Notes: a model not told the origin generated them from the letters alone. A stretch of 64,000 nucleotides of DNA from a bacterium (GCA_028716845.1 JAQUPF010000001.1:311590-375589), one strand, 5' to 3'. Counted from the first letter of the stretch, positions 52,802 through 62,185 are shown. A program made the numbers and translations.

Positions 52802-52838
52802 GACGCGCTCCCTCCCGAACGAACGGTTTGTATGTTGC

Positions 52839-52868
52839 ATTATATGACAATCGTCCCGGTTGCGGCAA
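52839..52868 (-). promoter_or_regulatory. Predicted sigma-70 promoter of fmdB-trmJ-era-nth-like operon
   Basis: Minus strand TTGCCG (52863-52868), 18 bp, TATAAT (52839-52844), about 38 bp before the fmdB-like ATG. Confidence 0.65.
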
Positions 52869-52958
52869 GTGTCGGGAAGGACGGGATCGGGGGGGTGCCG
52901 GGAAAATGAACATGGACATTCCCGATACGACCGGAGGCGGGCGAGTAAGAAATTATGA

Positions 52959-52987
52959 TTGACTTTAGTGTATCGTTATGGTACTAA
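52959..52987 (+). promoter_or_regulatory. Predicted promoter of the 48-residue-repeat protein
   Basis: TTGACT (52959-52964), 17 bp, TACTAA (52982-52987), 64 bp before the ATG. Confidence 0.5.
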
Positions 52988-53050
52988 AACACCGTGTAAG
53001 CAAGCGGGAACCTTCCGGGCGCCGGGGATCGCCGAAATGCGGAGCGTGAG

Positions 53051-55780
53051 ATGGACATCCCTTCGCTCGTGAAAAACGGGAGCGCGTCCCGGCGCCGGCA
53101 CGCTGGCCCGATCTCCCTTCGCGCACTCATCACGGCGGCGGTCTCGATGATCGCGCTGCTCCTCCCGTCTCCCGCCCCCGCCCAGTCGAGCATTCCCGAC
53201 GAGGGCACCTGGGTGGCGAACGCGCCGGTGTATTCCATGGTGTCCGCAGGGAATGTCGTCTTCATCGGCGGCAGTTTCAGGCGAGTCGGGCCGAGTACCG
53301 GCCACGGCGTCCCCATCGACGCCTCCACCGGCATGCCGACTCCGCCGTTCCCCAAGGTGAACAATATCGTCTACGCCGTCGTTCCCGACAGATCAGGCGG
53401 CTGGTACATCGGGGGGTATTTCACGCGCGTGGGCGACACAGACAGGAACCGCCTCGCGAGGATCCTCGCCGACGGGAGCGTGGATCCCGCCTGGAACCCG
53501 AATGCGAGCTCCACCGTGTATGCACTCGCGGCGGACGAAGGCGTCATCTATGCGGGAGGCGCTTTTTCGACCGTCGGCGGCCTGACGAGGAACCGCATTG
53601 CGGCGATCGACGCGGCGACGGGCATACCGACCGCCTGGAACCCGAATGCGAGCGGCACCGTGCGCGCGCTCGCGGCGGGCGACGGCGTCGTCTACGCTGG
53701 GGGCGAGTTCACGGAGGTCGGCGGCGCGGAGAGGAAATACATCGCGGCGATCGACGCGGCAACGGGCCTGCCAGCCGGCTGGAACCCGGACTCGAACGAC
53801 ATCGTGCGCGCACTTGCGACGGGCGAAGGCGTCGTCTATGCGGGAGGCGATTTCACGGAGGCCGGCGGCCAGCCGAGGAACCGCATTGCCGCGCTCGATG
53901 CGGCAACCGGCGCCGCGACTCCCTGGAACCCGAATGCGAACGACCAGGTGGATGCCCTCGCGACGGGCGAAGGCGTCGTCTACGCGGGAGGACATTTCTC
54001 GAGCATTGGCGACGGAGCGAGGGGCCGCATCGCTGCCATCGACTCGGAAACAGGCACGGCAACCGACTGGAAGCCGTCTGCAAACAACTACGTGTATGCC
54101 ATTGCCGTGCACGATAGCACTGTTTACGCCGGAGGCTCTTTCTCGGCCATCGGCGGTGAGGCGAGAAACCGCATCGCGGCGATCGAAGCGGAAACGGGAA
54201 AGGCGACCGCATGGAACCCCGCCGCGGGCGACACTGTGCGCGCCATCGCCGTCCAGGGCGGCACAATCTACGCCGGAGGGAGTTTCGGAACCGTCGGCGT
54301 CGTGGAGAGAAACTATATCGCGGCGATCGACGCAACCACCGGTGAACCGACAGACTGGAACCCGAATGCGAACGGCTCGGTGCGCACCCTTTCGACGCAC
54401 GACGGCATCATCTACGCGGGAGGCTATTTCACGTTCATCGGAGGTAATATAAGGAACTACATCGCGGCGATCGATCCGACAACGGGCGCTGTGACCGGCT
54501 GGAACCCGAGTGCAAATGGTTTCGTGCGCGCACTCGAGGCCGGCGACGGCGTCATCTATGCAGGGGGGGATTTCACGAGCATCGGCGGCGAGGCGAGGAA
54601 TTACATCGCGGCGATCGACGCGGCAACAGGCACGGTGACAAGCTGGAACCCGAACGCGGACTTCCCCGTGCTTGCCCTCGCCGCGAGCGGGAGCACCGTC
54701 TGCGCGGGAGGCGAGTTCACGGAGGCCGGCGGCGCGGAGAGGAAATACATCGCGGCGATCGACGCGGCGACGGGCCTCGCGACCGGCTGGAACCCGAACG
54801 CGGACGACATCGTGCACGCACTCGCGGTGGACGGGAACGTCATCTACGCGGGAGGCGAGTTCACGGCCATCGGCCTCGCGGCAAGGAACCGCATCGCGGC
54901 CCTCGATGCCGCTACCGGCGCGGCGACCGGCTGGAACCCGAATGCAAACTCCACGGTGAGGATCCTCATGGTGAGCGGCGGCACCCTCTACGCCGGTGGA
55001 TCGTTCATAACCATCGGCAGCGCGTCGAGGCGCCGGCTCGCGGCTCTCGACGCGGCCACCGGCTCGGCAACCGCCTGGAACCCGAATGCGAATTTAACGG
55101 TGTATTCCATCGCGGCGCGCGGCGGTACGGTCTACGCGGGAGGGTCGTTCTCCGCCATTGGCAACGAATCGAGGTCAAACTTTGCGCGCTTCGATCCGAT
55201 CCCCACGCCGACGCCGACGAGGACGCCCACGATCACCCCGACGCCCACGATCACCCCCACGCGCACGGTGACCCCCACGCCGACGCCGACGAGGACGCCC
55301 ACCGTCACGCCGACGCCCACGCCCACGCCCACGATCACCCCGACGCGGACCGTCACGCCGACGCCCACGATCACGCCGACCCCCTCCCCCGGCATGGAAC
55401 TGGTCGTGAACGGCGAGGCATTCAACCCGGGCGACCCGATCACGGTGGGCGCGCGGGCCACGATCCCCGTCTGGACGGCCTTCGACGCCTACATCCTGGC
55501 GGACACGCCGATCGGCCTCTTCAGCATCCTGCTGGACGGCCGCATCGTTCCGGGGGTCCGGGCGGCGGCGCGGGATGTCAAACGGCTCGACGCGCCGTTC
55601 GAAACGACGGTATTGCGGGACCTCCCCTGCCCCGCCTCCATCGCGGGGACGACGACGCTCTACCTGGTGACGACGGACGCCGGCAGGATGCCGCCGGTCA
55701 GCCGTCCCGGGGACCTCCGCCCCGACACGCCGAACGTCATCACGCTCGACCGGAAGGTCGTCATGGTGTATGATATGTGA
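53051..55780 (+). CDS. Secreted 48-residue-repeat beta-propeller protein with Thr/Pro linker
   Basis: 909 residues. Signal peptide about 1-45 (long basic n-region, then [21 protein letters not shown]). Residues about 55-710 are two diverged plus twelve clear 48-residue repeats. Their pattern is NPNA..xVxALA...GxxYAGGxFTxxGG..[17 protein letters not shown]. It resembles delta-60/DUF5122-like or Rax2-like propeller repeats and would form two beta-propellers. Residues about 717-780 are a Thr/Pro linker ([13 protein letters not shown]). The C-terminal domain (about 785-909) starts [19 protein letters not shown] and is nearly identical to that of the S8 peptidase next door. Likely a surface-exposed binding protein. 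Good promoter and GGAG ribosome site. Confidence 0.82.
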   Translation: MDIPSLVKNGSASRRRHAGPISLRALITAAVSMIALLLPSPAPAQSSIPDEGTWVANAPVYSMVSAGNVVFIGGSFRRVGPSTGHGVPIDASTGMPTPPFPKVNNIVYAVVPDRSGGWYIGGYFTRVGDTDRNRLARILADGSVDPAWNPNASSTVYALAADEGVIYAGGAFSTVGGLTRNRIAAIDAATGIPTAWNPNASGTVRALAAGDGVVYAGGEFTEVGGAERKYIAAIDAATGLPAGWNPDSNDIVRALATGEGVVYAGGDFTEAGGQPRNRIAALDAATGAATPWNPNANDQVDALATGEGVVYAGGHFSSIGDGARGRIAAIDSETGTATDWKPSANNYVYAIAVHDSTVYAGGSFSAIGGEARNRIAAIEAETGKATAWNPAAGDTVRAIAVQGGTIYAGGSFGTVGVVERNYIAAIDATTGEPTDWNPNANGSVRTLSTHDGIIYAGGYFTFIGGNIRNYIAAIDPTTGAVTGWNPSANGFVRALEAGDGVIYAGGDFTSIGGEARNYIAAIDAATGTVTSWNPNADFPVLALAASGSTVCAGGEFTEAGGAERKYIAAIDAATGLATGWNPNADDIVHALAVDGNVIYAGGEFTAIGLAARNRIAALDAATGAATGWNPNANSTVRILMVSGGTLYAGGSFITIGSASRRRLAALDAATGSATAWNPNANLTVYSIAARGGTVYAGGSFSAIGNESRSNFARFDPIPTPTPTRTPTITPTPTITPTRTVTPTPTPTRTPTVTPTPTPTPTITPTRTVTPTPTITPTPSPGMELVVNGEAFNPGDPITVGARATIPVWTAFDAYILADTPIGLFSILLDGRIVPGVRAAARDVKRLDAPFETTVLRDLPCPASIAGTTTLYLVTTDAGRMPPVSRPGDLRPDTPNVITLDRKVVMVYDM
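53494..55200 (+). repeat. Twelve in-frame 144-bp tandem repeats
   Basis: Units of 48 codons, each opening NPNA (or NPDS, KPSA, NPAA, NPSA). Unit 2 and unit 9 share [20 protein letters not shown] almost perfectly while their neighbours do not, pointing to block duplication about seven units apart. Confidence 0.85.
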
Positions 55781-55839
55781 CGGGGGATGGGGCATGGCCG
55801 ACGGTTTGCCTGTGTCCCCCCCATGAAAAGGAGCGCACG

Positions 55840-57771
55840 ATGCGACGGCCGGGATGGGGCCTGACCCGATGCGGCTGTCGTCCGCGGGCGGGGATCCTTT
55901 CCGCCCTCCCGGCGGCCTTTCTCCTCGTCGCCCTCGCCGGGCCCGCCTCCGGTTACGTCCGGGAGACGCCTCACCCGGTGATCGAGGGCGCCGGGCAGGA
56001 GCCGGCGCCCGCATCCCCGGCGTATGCATACCGGCCCGGCGCCGGGTCCGTCCTCGATCATCCCCACCTTCCCGACCTGCTGATCGTGGGCTTCAAGCCC
56101 CGCGTCCAGGCGGCGGCGCGCGCCTCGGTCCACGCCGGTCTCGGCGCCCGCCGGCTCCACGCGTACCGCCGGATCCCCGCTGAGGTGGTCGAGCTGCCGC
56201 CGGGGAGCGACCTGGAGCGGTTCATCGCCGCCTACGAGTCGCTGCCCGAGGTCGACTACGCCGAGCCGAACTACGAGGTGCACGCGCTCGCCGTTCCGAA
56301 CGACCCGCGCTTCGGAGAGCTGTGGGGGATGCGGAATACGGGCCAGACCGGCGGCACGGCGGGGGCGGACATCAAGGCGGTCCCGGCGTGGGACCTCACC
56401 ACCGGCTCGGCCGATGTCATCGTCGCGGTGATCGACACGGGGATCGACTACAATCACCCCGACCTCGCCGCCAACATGTGGGTGAACCCGAACCCCACCT
56501 TCGGCGACATCCACGGCGCGCGCTGGACCGGCGGCTCCGGGACGGTCACGAGCGGCGACCCGATGGACGGCAACGGCCACGGGACGCACTGCGCCGGCAC
56601 GATCGGCGGCGTCGGGAACAACGGCGTCGGCGTGGCGGGGGTCTCCTGGAGCGTCCGGCTGATGGCGCTGAAGTTCCTCAGCGACAGCGGCAGCGGCTGG
56701 ACGGACGACGCGATCGCCGCCCTCGAGTACGCGATCGACAAGGGGGCGCACCTGTCGAGCAATTCGTGGGGGGGCGGCGGCTACTCGACGTCGCTCAGGA
56801 ACATGATCGAGGCCGCCGGCGCCGCCAATCAGCTCTTCGTGGCCGCCGCCGGGAACAGCAGCGTCAACAACGACACGTCGCCCCATTATCCCTCGAGCTA
56901 CGACTGCGCGAACATCATCGCGGTCGCCAGCAGCGACCACAACGACAACCGCTCCTCCTTCAGCAACTGGGGACGCGTGAGCGTGGACCTCGCGGCCCCC
57001 GGCTCGAACATCCTGAGCACCTGGAAGGGGGGCGCCTACAACACGATCAGCGGGACGTCGATGGCCACGCCGCACGTCTCGGGCGTCGCCGCCCTGATCC
57101 TGTCGCTCGATCCCGGCGCCGGTCACCAGGAAGTCAAGACCCGGATACTGGAGGGCGTCACGCCGCTCCCGCAGTGGGCCAACCTGGTGCTCTCCGGCGG
57201 GCGGCTGAACGCCGAGAACGCGCTCCCCCCGATCATGCCGACGCCCACGATCACGCCGACCCCGACACCCACGCCGACGCCCACGCCGTCCCCCACGCCG
57301 ACACCCTCCCCCACCGTCACGCCGACGCCCTCCCCCGGCGTGGACCTCGTCGTGAGCGGCGCGGCGTTCAATCCGGGCGACCCGATCACGCTGGGCGCGC
57401 GGGCCACGATCTCGATCTGGACGGCGTTCGACGCCTACATCCTCGCCGACACGCCGATCGGCCTCTACAGCATCATGCTCGACGGCCGCATCGTCCCGTG
57501 GGCCCGGGCGGCGGCGCGGGACGTCAAGCGCCTCGATGCGCCGTTCGAGACGACGTTCCTGCGGGACCTCCCCTGCCCCGCCTCCATCGCGGGGACAACG
57601 ACGCTGTACCTGGTCACGATGGAGGCGGGCAGGCCGCTCCCCTCCCCCCGTCCCGGCGACCTCCGCCCCGACAGCCCGGGACTCATCACGATCGACTTCA
57701 GGATCATCGCGGTGGGGCCGGCGGGGGAGCCGGGGCCCGGGGACGTGTTTTACGAGCCGCCGCGGTTCTGA
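55840..57771 (+). CDS. Subtilisin-like (S8) secreted peptidase with Thr/Pro linker and shared C-terminal domain
   Basis: 643 residues from ATG 55840, 7 nt after AAGGAG. Signal peptide about 1-40. Pro-region to about 150 (DLLIVGFKP, ending VDYAEPNYEVHAL). Catalytic Asp in VIDTGIDYNHPDL (about 199), His in GHGTHCAGTIG (about 248) and Ser in SGTSMATPHVSG (about 406). The sequence from LWGMRNTGQTGGTAGADI on is close to the S8 gene at 26939. Instead of type-3 repeats it has a Thr/Pro linker (about 466-503) and the C-terminal beta domain seen in the preceding gene. Probably secreted or surface-anchored. Confidence 0.9.
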   Translation: MRRPGWGLTRCGCRPRAGILSALPAAFLLVALAGPASGYVRETPHPVIEGAGQEPAPASPAYAYRPGAGSVLDHPHLPDLLIVGFKPRVQAAARASVHAGLGARRLHAYRRIPAEVVELPPGSDLERFIAAYESLPEVDYAEPNYEVHALAVPNDPRFGELWGMRNTGQTGGTAGADIKAVPAWDLTTGSADVIVAVIDTGIDYNHPDLAANMWVNPNPTFGDIHGARWTGGSGTVTSGDPMDGNGHGTHCAGTIGGVGNNGVGVAGVSWSVRLMALKFLSDSGSGWTDDAIAALEYAIDKGAHLSSNSWGGGGYSTSLRNMIEAAGAANQLFVAAAGNSSVNNDTSPHYPSSYDCANIIAVASSDHNDNRSSFSNWGRVSVDLAAPGSNILSTWKGGAYNTISGTSMATPHVSGVAALILSLDPGAGHQEVKTRILEGVTPLPQWANLVLSGGRLNAENALPPIMPTPTITPTPTPTPTPTPSPTPTPSPTVTPTPSPGVDLVVSGAAFNPGDPITLGARATISIWTAFDAYILADTPIGLYSIMLDGRIVPWARAAARDVKRLDAPFETTFLRDLPCPASIAGTTTLYLVTMEAGRPLPSPRPGDLRPDSPGLITIDFRIIAVGPAGEPGPGDVFYEPPRF

Positions 57772-57777
57772 TAGAAT
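57749..57777 (+). promoter_or_regulatory. Possible promoter of cmk inside the end of the S8 gene
   Basis: TTTACG (57749-57754), 17 bp, TAGAAT (57772-57777); the cmk ATG is 20 nt further on. Confidence 0.4.
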
Positions 57778-57796
57778 CCCCTCCCTGACCGGCCCC

Positions 57797-58480
57797 ATGA
57801 AGACGCGCGTCAGCATCGCCATCGACGGCCCCGTCGGCTCGGGGAAGAGCACCGTCGCCCGGCTCGTCGCCCGGCGGCTCGGCTCCACCTACATCGACAC
57901 CGGCGCGATGTACCGCGCCGTCGCCCTCAAGGCGAGGCGGCGCGGGATCCGGTGGGACGACGCCGACGCCATGGCGGCGCTCGCCCGCGACACGTCGGTC
58001 GAACTGCGCCCCGCCGCCGCGGCGGGGGTCACCTCCACCGTCCTCCTCGACGGCGAGGACGTCTCCCGGGCGATCCGCGAGACCGAGATCGGCCGGGGGG
58101 CCTCGGACATCGCCGTCATCCCCGGCGTCCGGCGGGCGCTCGTCTCGATGCAGCGCCGGATGGCGGCGGCCGGCGGCGTCGTCATGGAGGGGCGCGACAT
58201 CGGGACCGTGGTCCTGCCGGAGGCGGGCCTCAAGGTCTTCCTCGCCGGTTCCGTCGAGGAGCGGGCGCGCCGCCGGTTCCTCGAGCTCAAGGCGAAGGGG
58301 GCCTCGCCCGTCATGCGGGAGGTCGTCGAGGAGGTCAGGGCGCGGGACCTCCAGGATTCGACGCGGGCGGACAGCCCCCTGAAGAAGGCGGACGACGCCG
58401 TCGAGATCGACACCACGAACATGACGATCGACGACGTCGTCGCGGAGATCGTGCGCCTCGCCGGCGTCCGGTCGGGCTGA
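57797..58480 (+). CDS. cmk: Cytidylate kinase
   Basis: 227 residues from ATG 57797, normal length for CMK. P-loop IDGPVGSGKST (residues 8-18), YIDTGAMYRAVAL (about 35-47), the CMP-binding insert and MEGRDIGTVVLPEA (about 132-145) are all present, with RARRRFLEL and the C-terminal DTTNMTIDDVV. It phosphorylates CMP/dCMP. The plsC-like gene, often next to cmk elsewhere, is at the other end of this window. Confidence 0.95.
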   Translation: MKTRVSIAIDGPVGSGKSTVARLVARRLGSTYIDTGAMYRAVALKARRRGIRWDDADAMAALARDTSVELRPAAAAGVTSTVLLDGEDVSRAIRETEIGRGASDIAVIPGVRRALVSMQRRMAAAGGVVMEGRDIGTVVLPEAGLKVFLAGSVEERARRRFLELKAKGASPVMREVVEEVRARDLQDSTRADSPLKKADDAVEIDTTNMTIDDVVAEIVRLAGVRSG

Positions 58481-58494
58481 AGGGGCGCCGCCGC

Positions 58495-58821
58495 CTACCC
58501 GGCGGATTCCAGGAACAGCCGCCGGGAGAAGCCGCCGCGCTCGCTCCGCTTCCGGCGGACGAGCTCCCTGAATCGGCGTCCGCCGACGCCGAGGAGGCGG
58601 CGGTGGGCGTCCACGAGCTCCTGCAGGTCGACCAGCTCGTTCAGCACCGCGTCCCTGCCCCTCGCCGCGGCGAGCTCCGCGGCCTCCTCGCGGATCTTCT
58701 CCTTCAGGGCGCGGGCGTACGGCGCCTTTCCGAGCCGGCGCACCTCGCAGCGGAGCCCGCGCGCCTCGATGATCCGCGGGATCCGGTCGCGCACGAGCTT
58801 GCGGTAGCGTCTCGCGGGCAC
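58495..58821 (-). CDS. NTP pyrophosphohydrolase-like protein (MazG/all-alpha NTP-PPase fold)
   Basis: 108 residues from GTG 58819-58821, with TAGGGA 5 nt upstream. YRKLVRDRIPRIIEARG at the start, KEKIREEAAEL in the middle (acidic metal-binding helix), ELVDLQELVDA and a final RSERGGFSRRLFLES match the COG4997-type all-alpha nucleotide pyrophosphohydrolases. These are thought to clear unusual nucleotides. It starts 7 bp after the LysM gene on the same strand. The expected ExxE is present in KIREEAAEL. Confidence 0.8.
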   Translation of the reverse strand: MPARRYRKLVRDRIPRIIEARGLRCEVRRLGKAPYARALKEKIREEAAELAAARGRDAVLNELVDLQELVDAHRRLLGVGGRRFRELVRRKRSERGGFSRRLFLESAG

Positions 58822-58828
58822 GGCGTCC

Positions 58829-59860
58829 CTACTCGCGGGTGAGATAGATGACGTCGCCGACGTGAAGCGCGTTCGGGTCCGAGAGGTCGTTCTCACGGAT
58901 CACCCGCTCGACCGCCGCGGGGTCGTTCAGGACGCGCCGGCAGATGAGCCAGATATTGTCGCCCTTTTTCACCGTGTAGGCGACGCGCTCCGCCGCCGGC
59001 GCGGGGGCCGCGGCGGGAATCTCCTCGCGGGGGGCCGGCGCGGCGGGCGGCGGTTCCGGCCTGGGGAGCAGGTCGGACTCCTCCGCGACGGTGAAGGCCG
59101 CGGGGAGCGGCCGGACCTCGAACGCCATCGCCTCGGCGGGGATCGGGTTGTACTGCTTCACCTTCATTGCGACGATGAACAGGAGCGCCACGCCGAGACC
59201 CGCGGCGACCCCCCGGAGCGCCGCCTGCCCCCGCCGGAGCGCGGCGACCTGCACCTGGGCCGTCCGGTAGGCGGCCTCCCGTTCCTCGAGCGTCCCCTCG
59301 AGCGAGCGGATGCGCGCCTCCGCATCCGCGGCGGGCGCCTCCGGCGCCGGCGGGAGGTCCCCCATCCGCTCGAGTTCCCGCATGAGTTCCGCGATCCGCT
59401 CCTCGAAGGCGGCCCGCGCGCGCCCGGCCTCCGCCAGGAGGGATTCCCGCTCGGCGAGCCGCTCCTCCAGCTCCGCGCGCCGCCGCGCCCACTCCTCCCG
59501 CTCCGCCGCGAGGGTCTCCTCGAGGCCGGCCGCCCGGCCGTTCCCCGCTTCCGCCGGATCGGCCGCCTCGCCGCCCCCCGACGCCGCGGCGAGCGCCCGC
59601 TCCTTCTCCTCGAGTTCGGCGGCGAGGGCGTCCAGCCGCTCCCGCGCCCCCGACTCGACCTTTTTCAGCTTCGCCCGGAGGGCGGCCGCCTCCTCCTTCT
59701 TCTCCTCGAGCTCCCGGATGAGGCCGTCGGCGACCGTCGCCTCCTCCCGCCCGCCGTCGCCCGAGGCGCCGCGGAGGCGGGCGAGCTCCTCCTCCTTCGC
59801 GGCGAGCAGCAGGCGCAGCTGCTGGATGACGGTCTCCTGGTCCTGGTAAAACTCGTCCAT
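58829..59860 (-). CDS. Coiled-coil membrane protein with periplasmic LysM domain
   Basis: 343 residues from ATG 59858-59860, with GGGAGGG 7 nt upstream. A long cytoplasmic coiled coil (about 10-205, Glu/Arg/Ala-rich heptads), one membrane helix (about 218-236, GVAAGLGVALLFIVAMKV), a Pro/Ala linker (about 265-290) and a C-terminal LysM domain (about 294-343, YTVKKGDNIWLICRRVLNDP...LHVGDVIYL). LysM binds peptidoglycan, so the protein would tether cytoplasmic coiled coils to the cell wall, a layout reminiscent of cell-shape or polarity factors. No close family is recognised. Confidence 0.8.
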   Translation of the reverse strand: MDEFYQDQETVIQQLRLLLAAKEEELARLRGASGDGGREEATVADGLIRELEEKKEEAAALRAKLKKVESGARERLDALAAELEEKERALAAASGGGEAADPAEAGNGRAAGLEETLAAEREEWARRRAELEERLAERESLLAEAGRARAAFEERIAELMRELERMGDLPPAPEAPAADAEARIRSLEGTLEEREAAYRTAQVQVAALRRGQAALRGVAAGLGVALLFIVAMKVKQYNPIPAEAMAFEVRPLPAAFTVAEESDLLPRPEPPPAAPAPREEIPAAAPAPAAERVAYTVKKGDNIWLICRRVLNDPAAVERVIRENDLSDPNALHVGDVIYLTRE

Positions 59861-60014
59861 GGCGGAACCCTCCCGTGCGGGAGGAATAGAGATACGCGGC
59901 GGGGAACGGTGTGGGGGCACCGATCAGTCGCGAAAAGGGCGATCCGGCCGACTGTGTAAAAAGAATATCATGACGGCGGCCGGCCGCGCAAGGAAAAAAT
60001 GCAGCCATGCACCC

Positions 60015-60165
60015 GACACCACGGATTCGCACGGATAAAACAACAGTAGTTGTCATCCGCGGGAGAAACTCCGCTCCTTCCCTTTTCGAGCTTTCTGCGT
60101 TCCGCCGCAGCCGGATCCGTGAGAATCCGTGATTATCCGTGTACATCCGCGGTGAATTGGTACAT
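60015..60165 (+). repeat. Diverged CGGAT-family repeat upstream of the heptose/Kdo operon
   Basis: CACCACGGATTCGCACGGAT, AGCCGGATCCGTGAGAATCC and GATTATCCGTGTACATCCGC, then GGTGAATTGG. The middle is diverged from other copies. The rest of the 374-bp gap holds only the promoter below. Confidence 0.7.
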
Positions 60166-60188
60166 CGTGCCTGCGGCCGCGGGCGGGA

Positions 60189-60218
60189 TTGACTTTGCCG
60201 CCGCGGGGCTGCTACTAT
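60189..60218 (+). promoter_or_regulatory. Predicted promoter of the heptose/Kdo operon
   Basis: TTGACT (60189-60194), 18 bp, TACTAT (60213-60218); the leader to the ATG at 60235 would be only about 10 nt. Confidence 0.55.
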
Positions 60219-60234
60219 TCCCCCAGGGCCTGAG

Positions 60235-61188
60235 ATGGCGAGAATGACCGGATCTCCGCAATTCCCGCTCTGGGACAGGATACGGACGATGCCGATCCGC
60301 GAGCGGCGGCACAAGGTGTCGCTCGCGTCCTTCGGTCGGCCGTGCCGGAAAGGGGAATCGTTCCGTCGCTTCCTCCTCTCCCTGCCCGACATCCTTGCGG
60401 CGACGGAGTTCCGGGAGGTCGTCGGCGCCGTCGTCCGAGCGCGGCGGCGGTCGAGGCACGTCGTCCTCTGCATGGGCGGGCACGTGATCAAGTGCGGCCT
60501 GAGCAGGGTGGTCATCGACCTCATGCGCAGGGGGGTCGTCACGGCCGTGGCCATGAACGGAGCCGCGGCCATCCACGACTTCGAGATCGCCCTCATCGGC
60601 AGGACCTCCGAGGACGTCCAGCGGGGCCTCGATGACGGGACGTTCGGCATGGCGAGGGAAACGGGGGAGATGATGAACGAGGCGCTCGCCGTCGGCGCGG
60701 CGGAGGACCTCGGCGCCGGCTGGGCGATCGGCCGCGCCGTCATCGAGCGGCGGCTCCCCCACCGCGACGCGAGCGTCCTCGCCCGGGCCGTCCGGCTTCG
60801 GATGCCGGCCACCGTCCACATCGCCATCGGGACGGACATCATCCACCAGCATCCCGGCGCCGACGGGGCGGCCACGGGGAAGGCGACGATGGACGATTTC
60901 AGGATCTTCACGGAGGTCGTCGCCGACCTCGCGGACGGCGTCATCCTCAATTTCGGCTCGGCCGTCATCATGCCCGAGGTCTTCCTCAAGGCGCTCACGG
61001 TCGCGCGGAACGCCGGGGGGGGGCCGCGCCGGTTCACCGCGGCCGTCTTCGACATGGCGCGGCAGTACCGCCCGATGGAGAACATCGCGCGCCGGCCGGT
61101 CGCCCGCGGCGGGAGGGGATACTACATCTGCGGGCACCACGAGATCATGCTCCCCCTCCTCGCCCGCGCCGTCGTCGAGGCGCTCTAG
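60235..61188 (+). CDS. Conserved protein, possibly deoxyhypusine-synthase-like fold, linked to LPS precursor genes
   Basis: 317 residues from ATG 60235 (ATG 60244 is an alternative). Notable blocks: VVLCMGGHVIKCGLSRVVIDLMRRG (about 78-102), VAMNGAAAIHDFEIALIGRTSEDVQ (about 105-129), DGTFGMARETGEMMNEAL (about 132-149), TVHIAIGTDIIHQHP (about 197-211) and NFGSAVIMPEVF. The glycine-rich turns and GAxxxHDxE segment suggest a Rossmann-like fold such as deoxyhypusine synthase, but I see no proper catalytic Lys motif. The family is not identified with certainty. It is the first gene of an operon with a heptose kinase, gmhB, kdsB and kdsA, so a role in LPS-core sugar supply is likely but unproven. 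Confidence 0.55.
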   Translation: MARMTGSPQFPLWDRIRTMPIRERRHKVSLASFGRPCRKGESFRRFLLSLPDILAATEFREVVGAVVRARRRSRHVVLCMGGHVIKCGLSRVVIDLMRRGVVTAVAMNGAAAIHDFEIALIGRTSEDVQRGLDDGTFGMARETGEMMNEALAVGAAEDLGAGWAIGRAVIERRLPHRDASVLARAVRLRMPATVHIAIGTDIIHQHPGADGAATGKATMDDFRIFTEVVADLADGVILNFGSAVIMPEVFLKALTVARNAGGGPRRFTAAVFDMARQYRPMENIARRPVARGGRGYYICGHHEIMLPLLARAVVEAL

Positions 61189-61198
61189 GAGCCGGACG

Positions 61199-62185
61199 AT
61201 GAAGAAACCGCCGCGGCGGAGGATCGAGCGGCTGCTCGACCGGTTCGGCGAGGCGACGGTCCTCGTCGCCGGGGACCTCATGCTCGACCGCTTCGTCTGG
61301 GGCTCCGTCACGAGGATCTCGCCGGAGGCCCCCGTCCCGATCGTGGAGGTGACCTCGGAGACGGACGTCCCCGGCGGCGCGGCGAACGTCGTGGGCAACA
61401 TCTGCGCCCTCGGCGGGACGGCCTGCGTCGCCGGCGTCATCGGGGAGGACCGGATCGGGCGGGCGCTCCTCGAGCGGCTCGCCCACCGGCGGATCGACCT
61501 CGCCGGCGTCATCGTGGACCCGGCGAGGTCCACGACGCTCAAGACGCGGATCATCGCCCACAGCCAGCAGGTCGTCCGCGTGGACAAGGAGGCGACGCGC
61601 GACATCGGCGAGGGCGAGATCGAGCGGATCCTCTCCTTCGCGCGAGCCCGCTCCTCCCGCCTCGGCGCCATCATCATCGAGGACTACGGCAAGGGGATCG
61701 TCCGCCAGTCGCTCGTGGCGGGGCTCGTCAGGCTCTCGAGGCGGCGCGGCATCACCCTCGCCGCGGACCCGAAAAAGGGCCACCCGATCGACTACCGCGG
61801 CGTCACGGTCATGACCCCCAACCGCGAGGAGGCCGTCTGGCTCGCCGGCGACGGGAAGGCCGCCGGCGCCGATCCGGACGCGATCGGGCAGCTGCTCATC
61901 AGGCGTTTCGCCCTGCACGGCGTCCTCATCACGCTCGGGGAGAAGGGGATGTGCCTCTGCCGGGGCGGCAGGCCGCCCGTCCGAATCCCGACCGCCGCCC
62001 GGGAGGTGTTCGACGTCTCCGGCGCCGGCGACACGGTCGTGAGCGCCTTCACCCTCGCCCTCGCCGCGGGGGCCTCCATGGAGGAGGCGGCGTTCGTCGC
62101 CAACCACGCCGCGGGGGTGGTGGTGGGAAAGGTGGGGACGGCCGTCGTCAGCCGGAAGGAAATCATCGAGGCGATCTACCGATGA
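61199..62185 (+). CDS. D-glycero-beta-D-manno-heptose-7-phosphate kinase (HldE/RfaE domain I)
   Basis: 328 residues from ATG 61199, with AGGAGCC upstream. pfkB/ribokinase fold. The N-terminal VLVAGDLMLDRFVWGSVTRISPEAPVPIV is the HldE/RfaE signature. PGGAANVVGNICALGG binds sugar; DVSGAGDTVVSAFTLAL (about 281-297) contains the catalytic Asp and anion hole. Only the kinase half is present, so the adenylyltransferase (domain II) must be separate, as in organisms with HldA/HldC. It phosphorylates heptose-7-P to the 1,7-bisphosphate, the substrate of the next gene product, GmhB. Overlaps gmhB by 4 nt. Confidence 0.92.
   Translation: MKKPPRRRIERLLDRFGEATVLVAGDLMLDRFVWGSVTRISPEAPVPIVEVTSETDVPGGAANVVGNICALGGTACVAGVIGEDRIGRALLERLAHRRIDLAGVIVDPARSTTLKTRIIAHSQQVVRVDKEATRDIGEGEIERILSFARARSSRLGAIIIEDYGKGIVRQSLVAGLVRLSRRRGITLAADPKKGHPIDYRGVTVMTPNREEAVWLAGDGKAAGADPDAIGQLLIRRFALHGVLITLGEKGMCLCRGGRPPVRIPTAAREVFDVSGAGDTVVSAFTLALAAGASMEEAAFVANHAAGVVVGKVGTAVVSRKEIIEAIYR

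Noticed and set aside
60235-61188. True deoxyhypusine synthase
   Set aside because: Some fold-like similarity only; the catalytic Lys motif is not evident and hypusination is not expected in this context.
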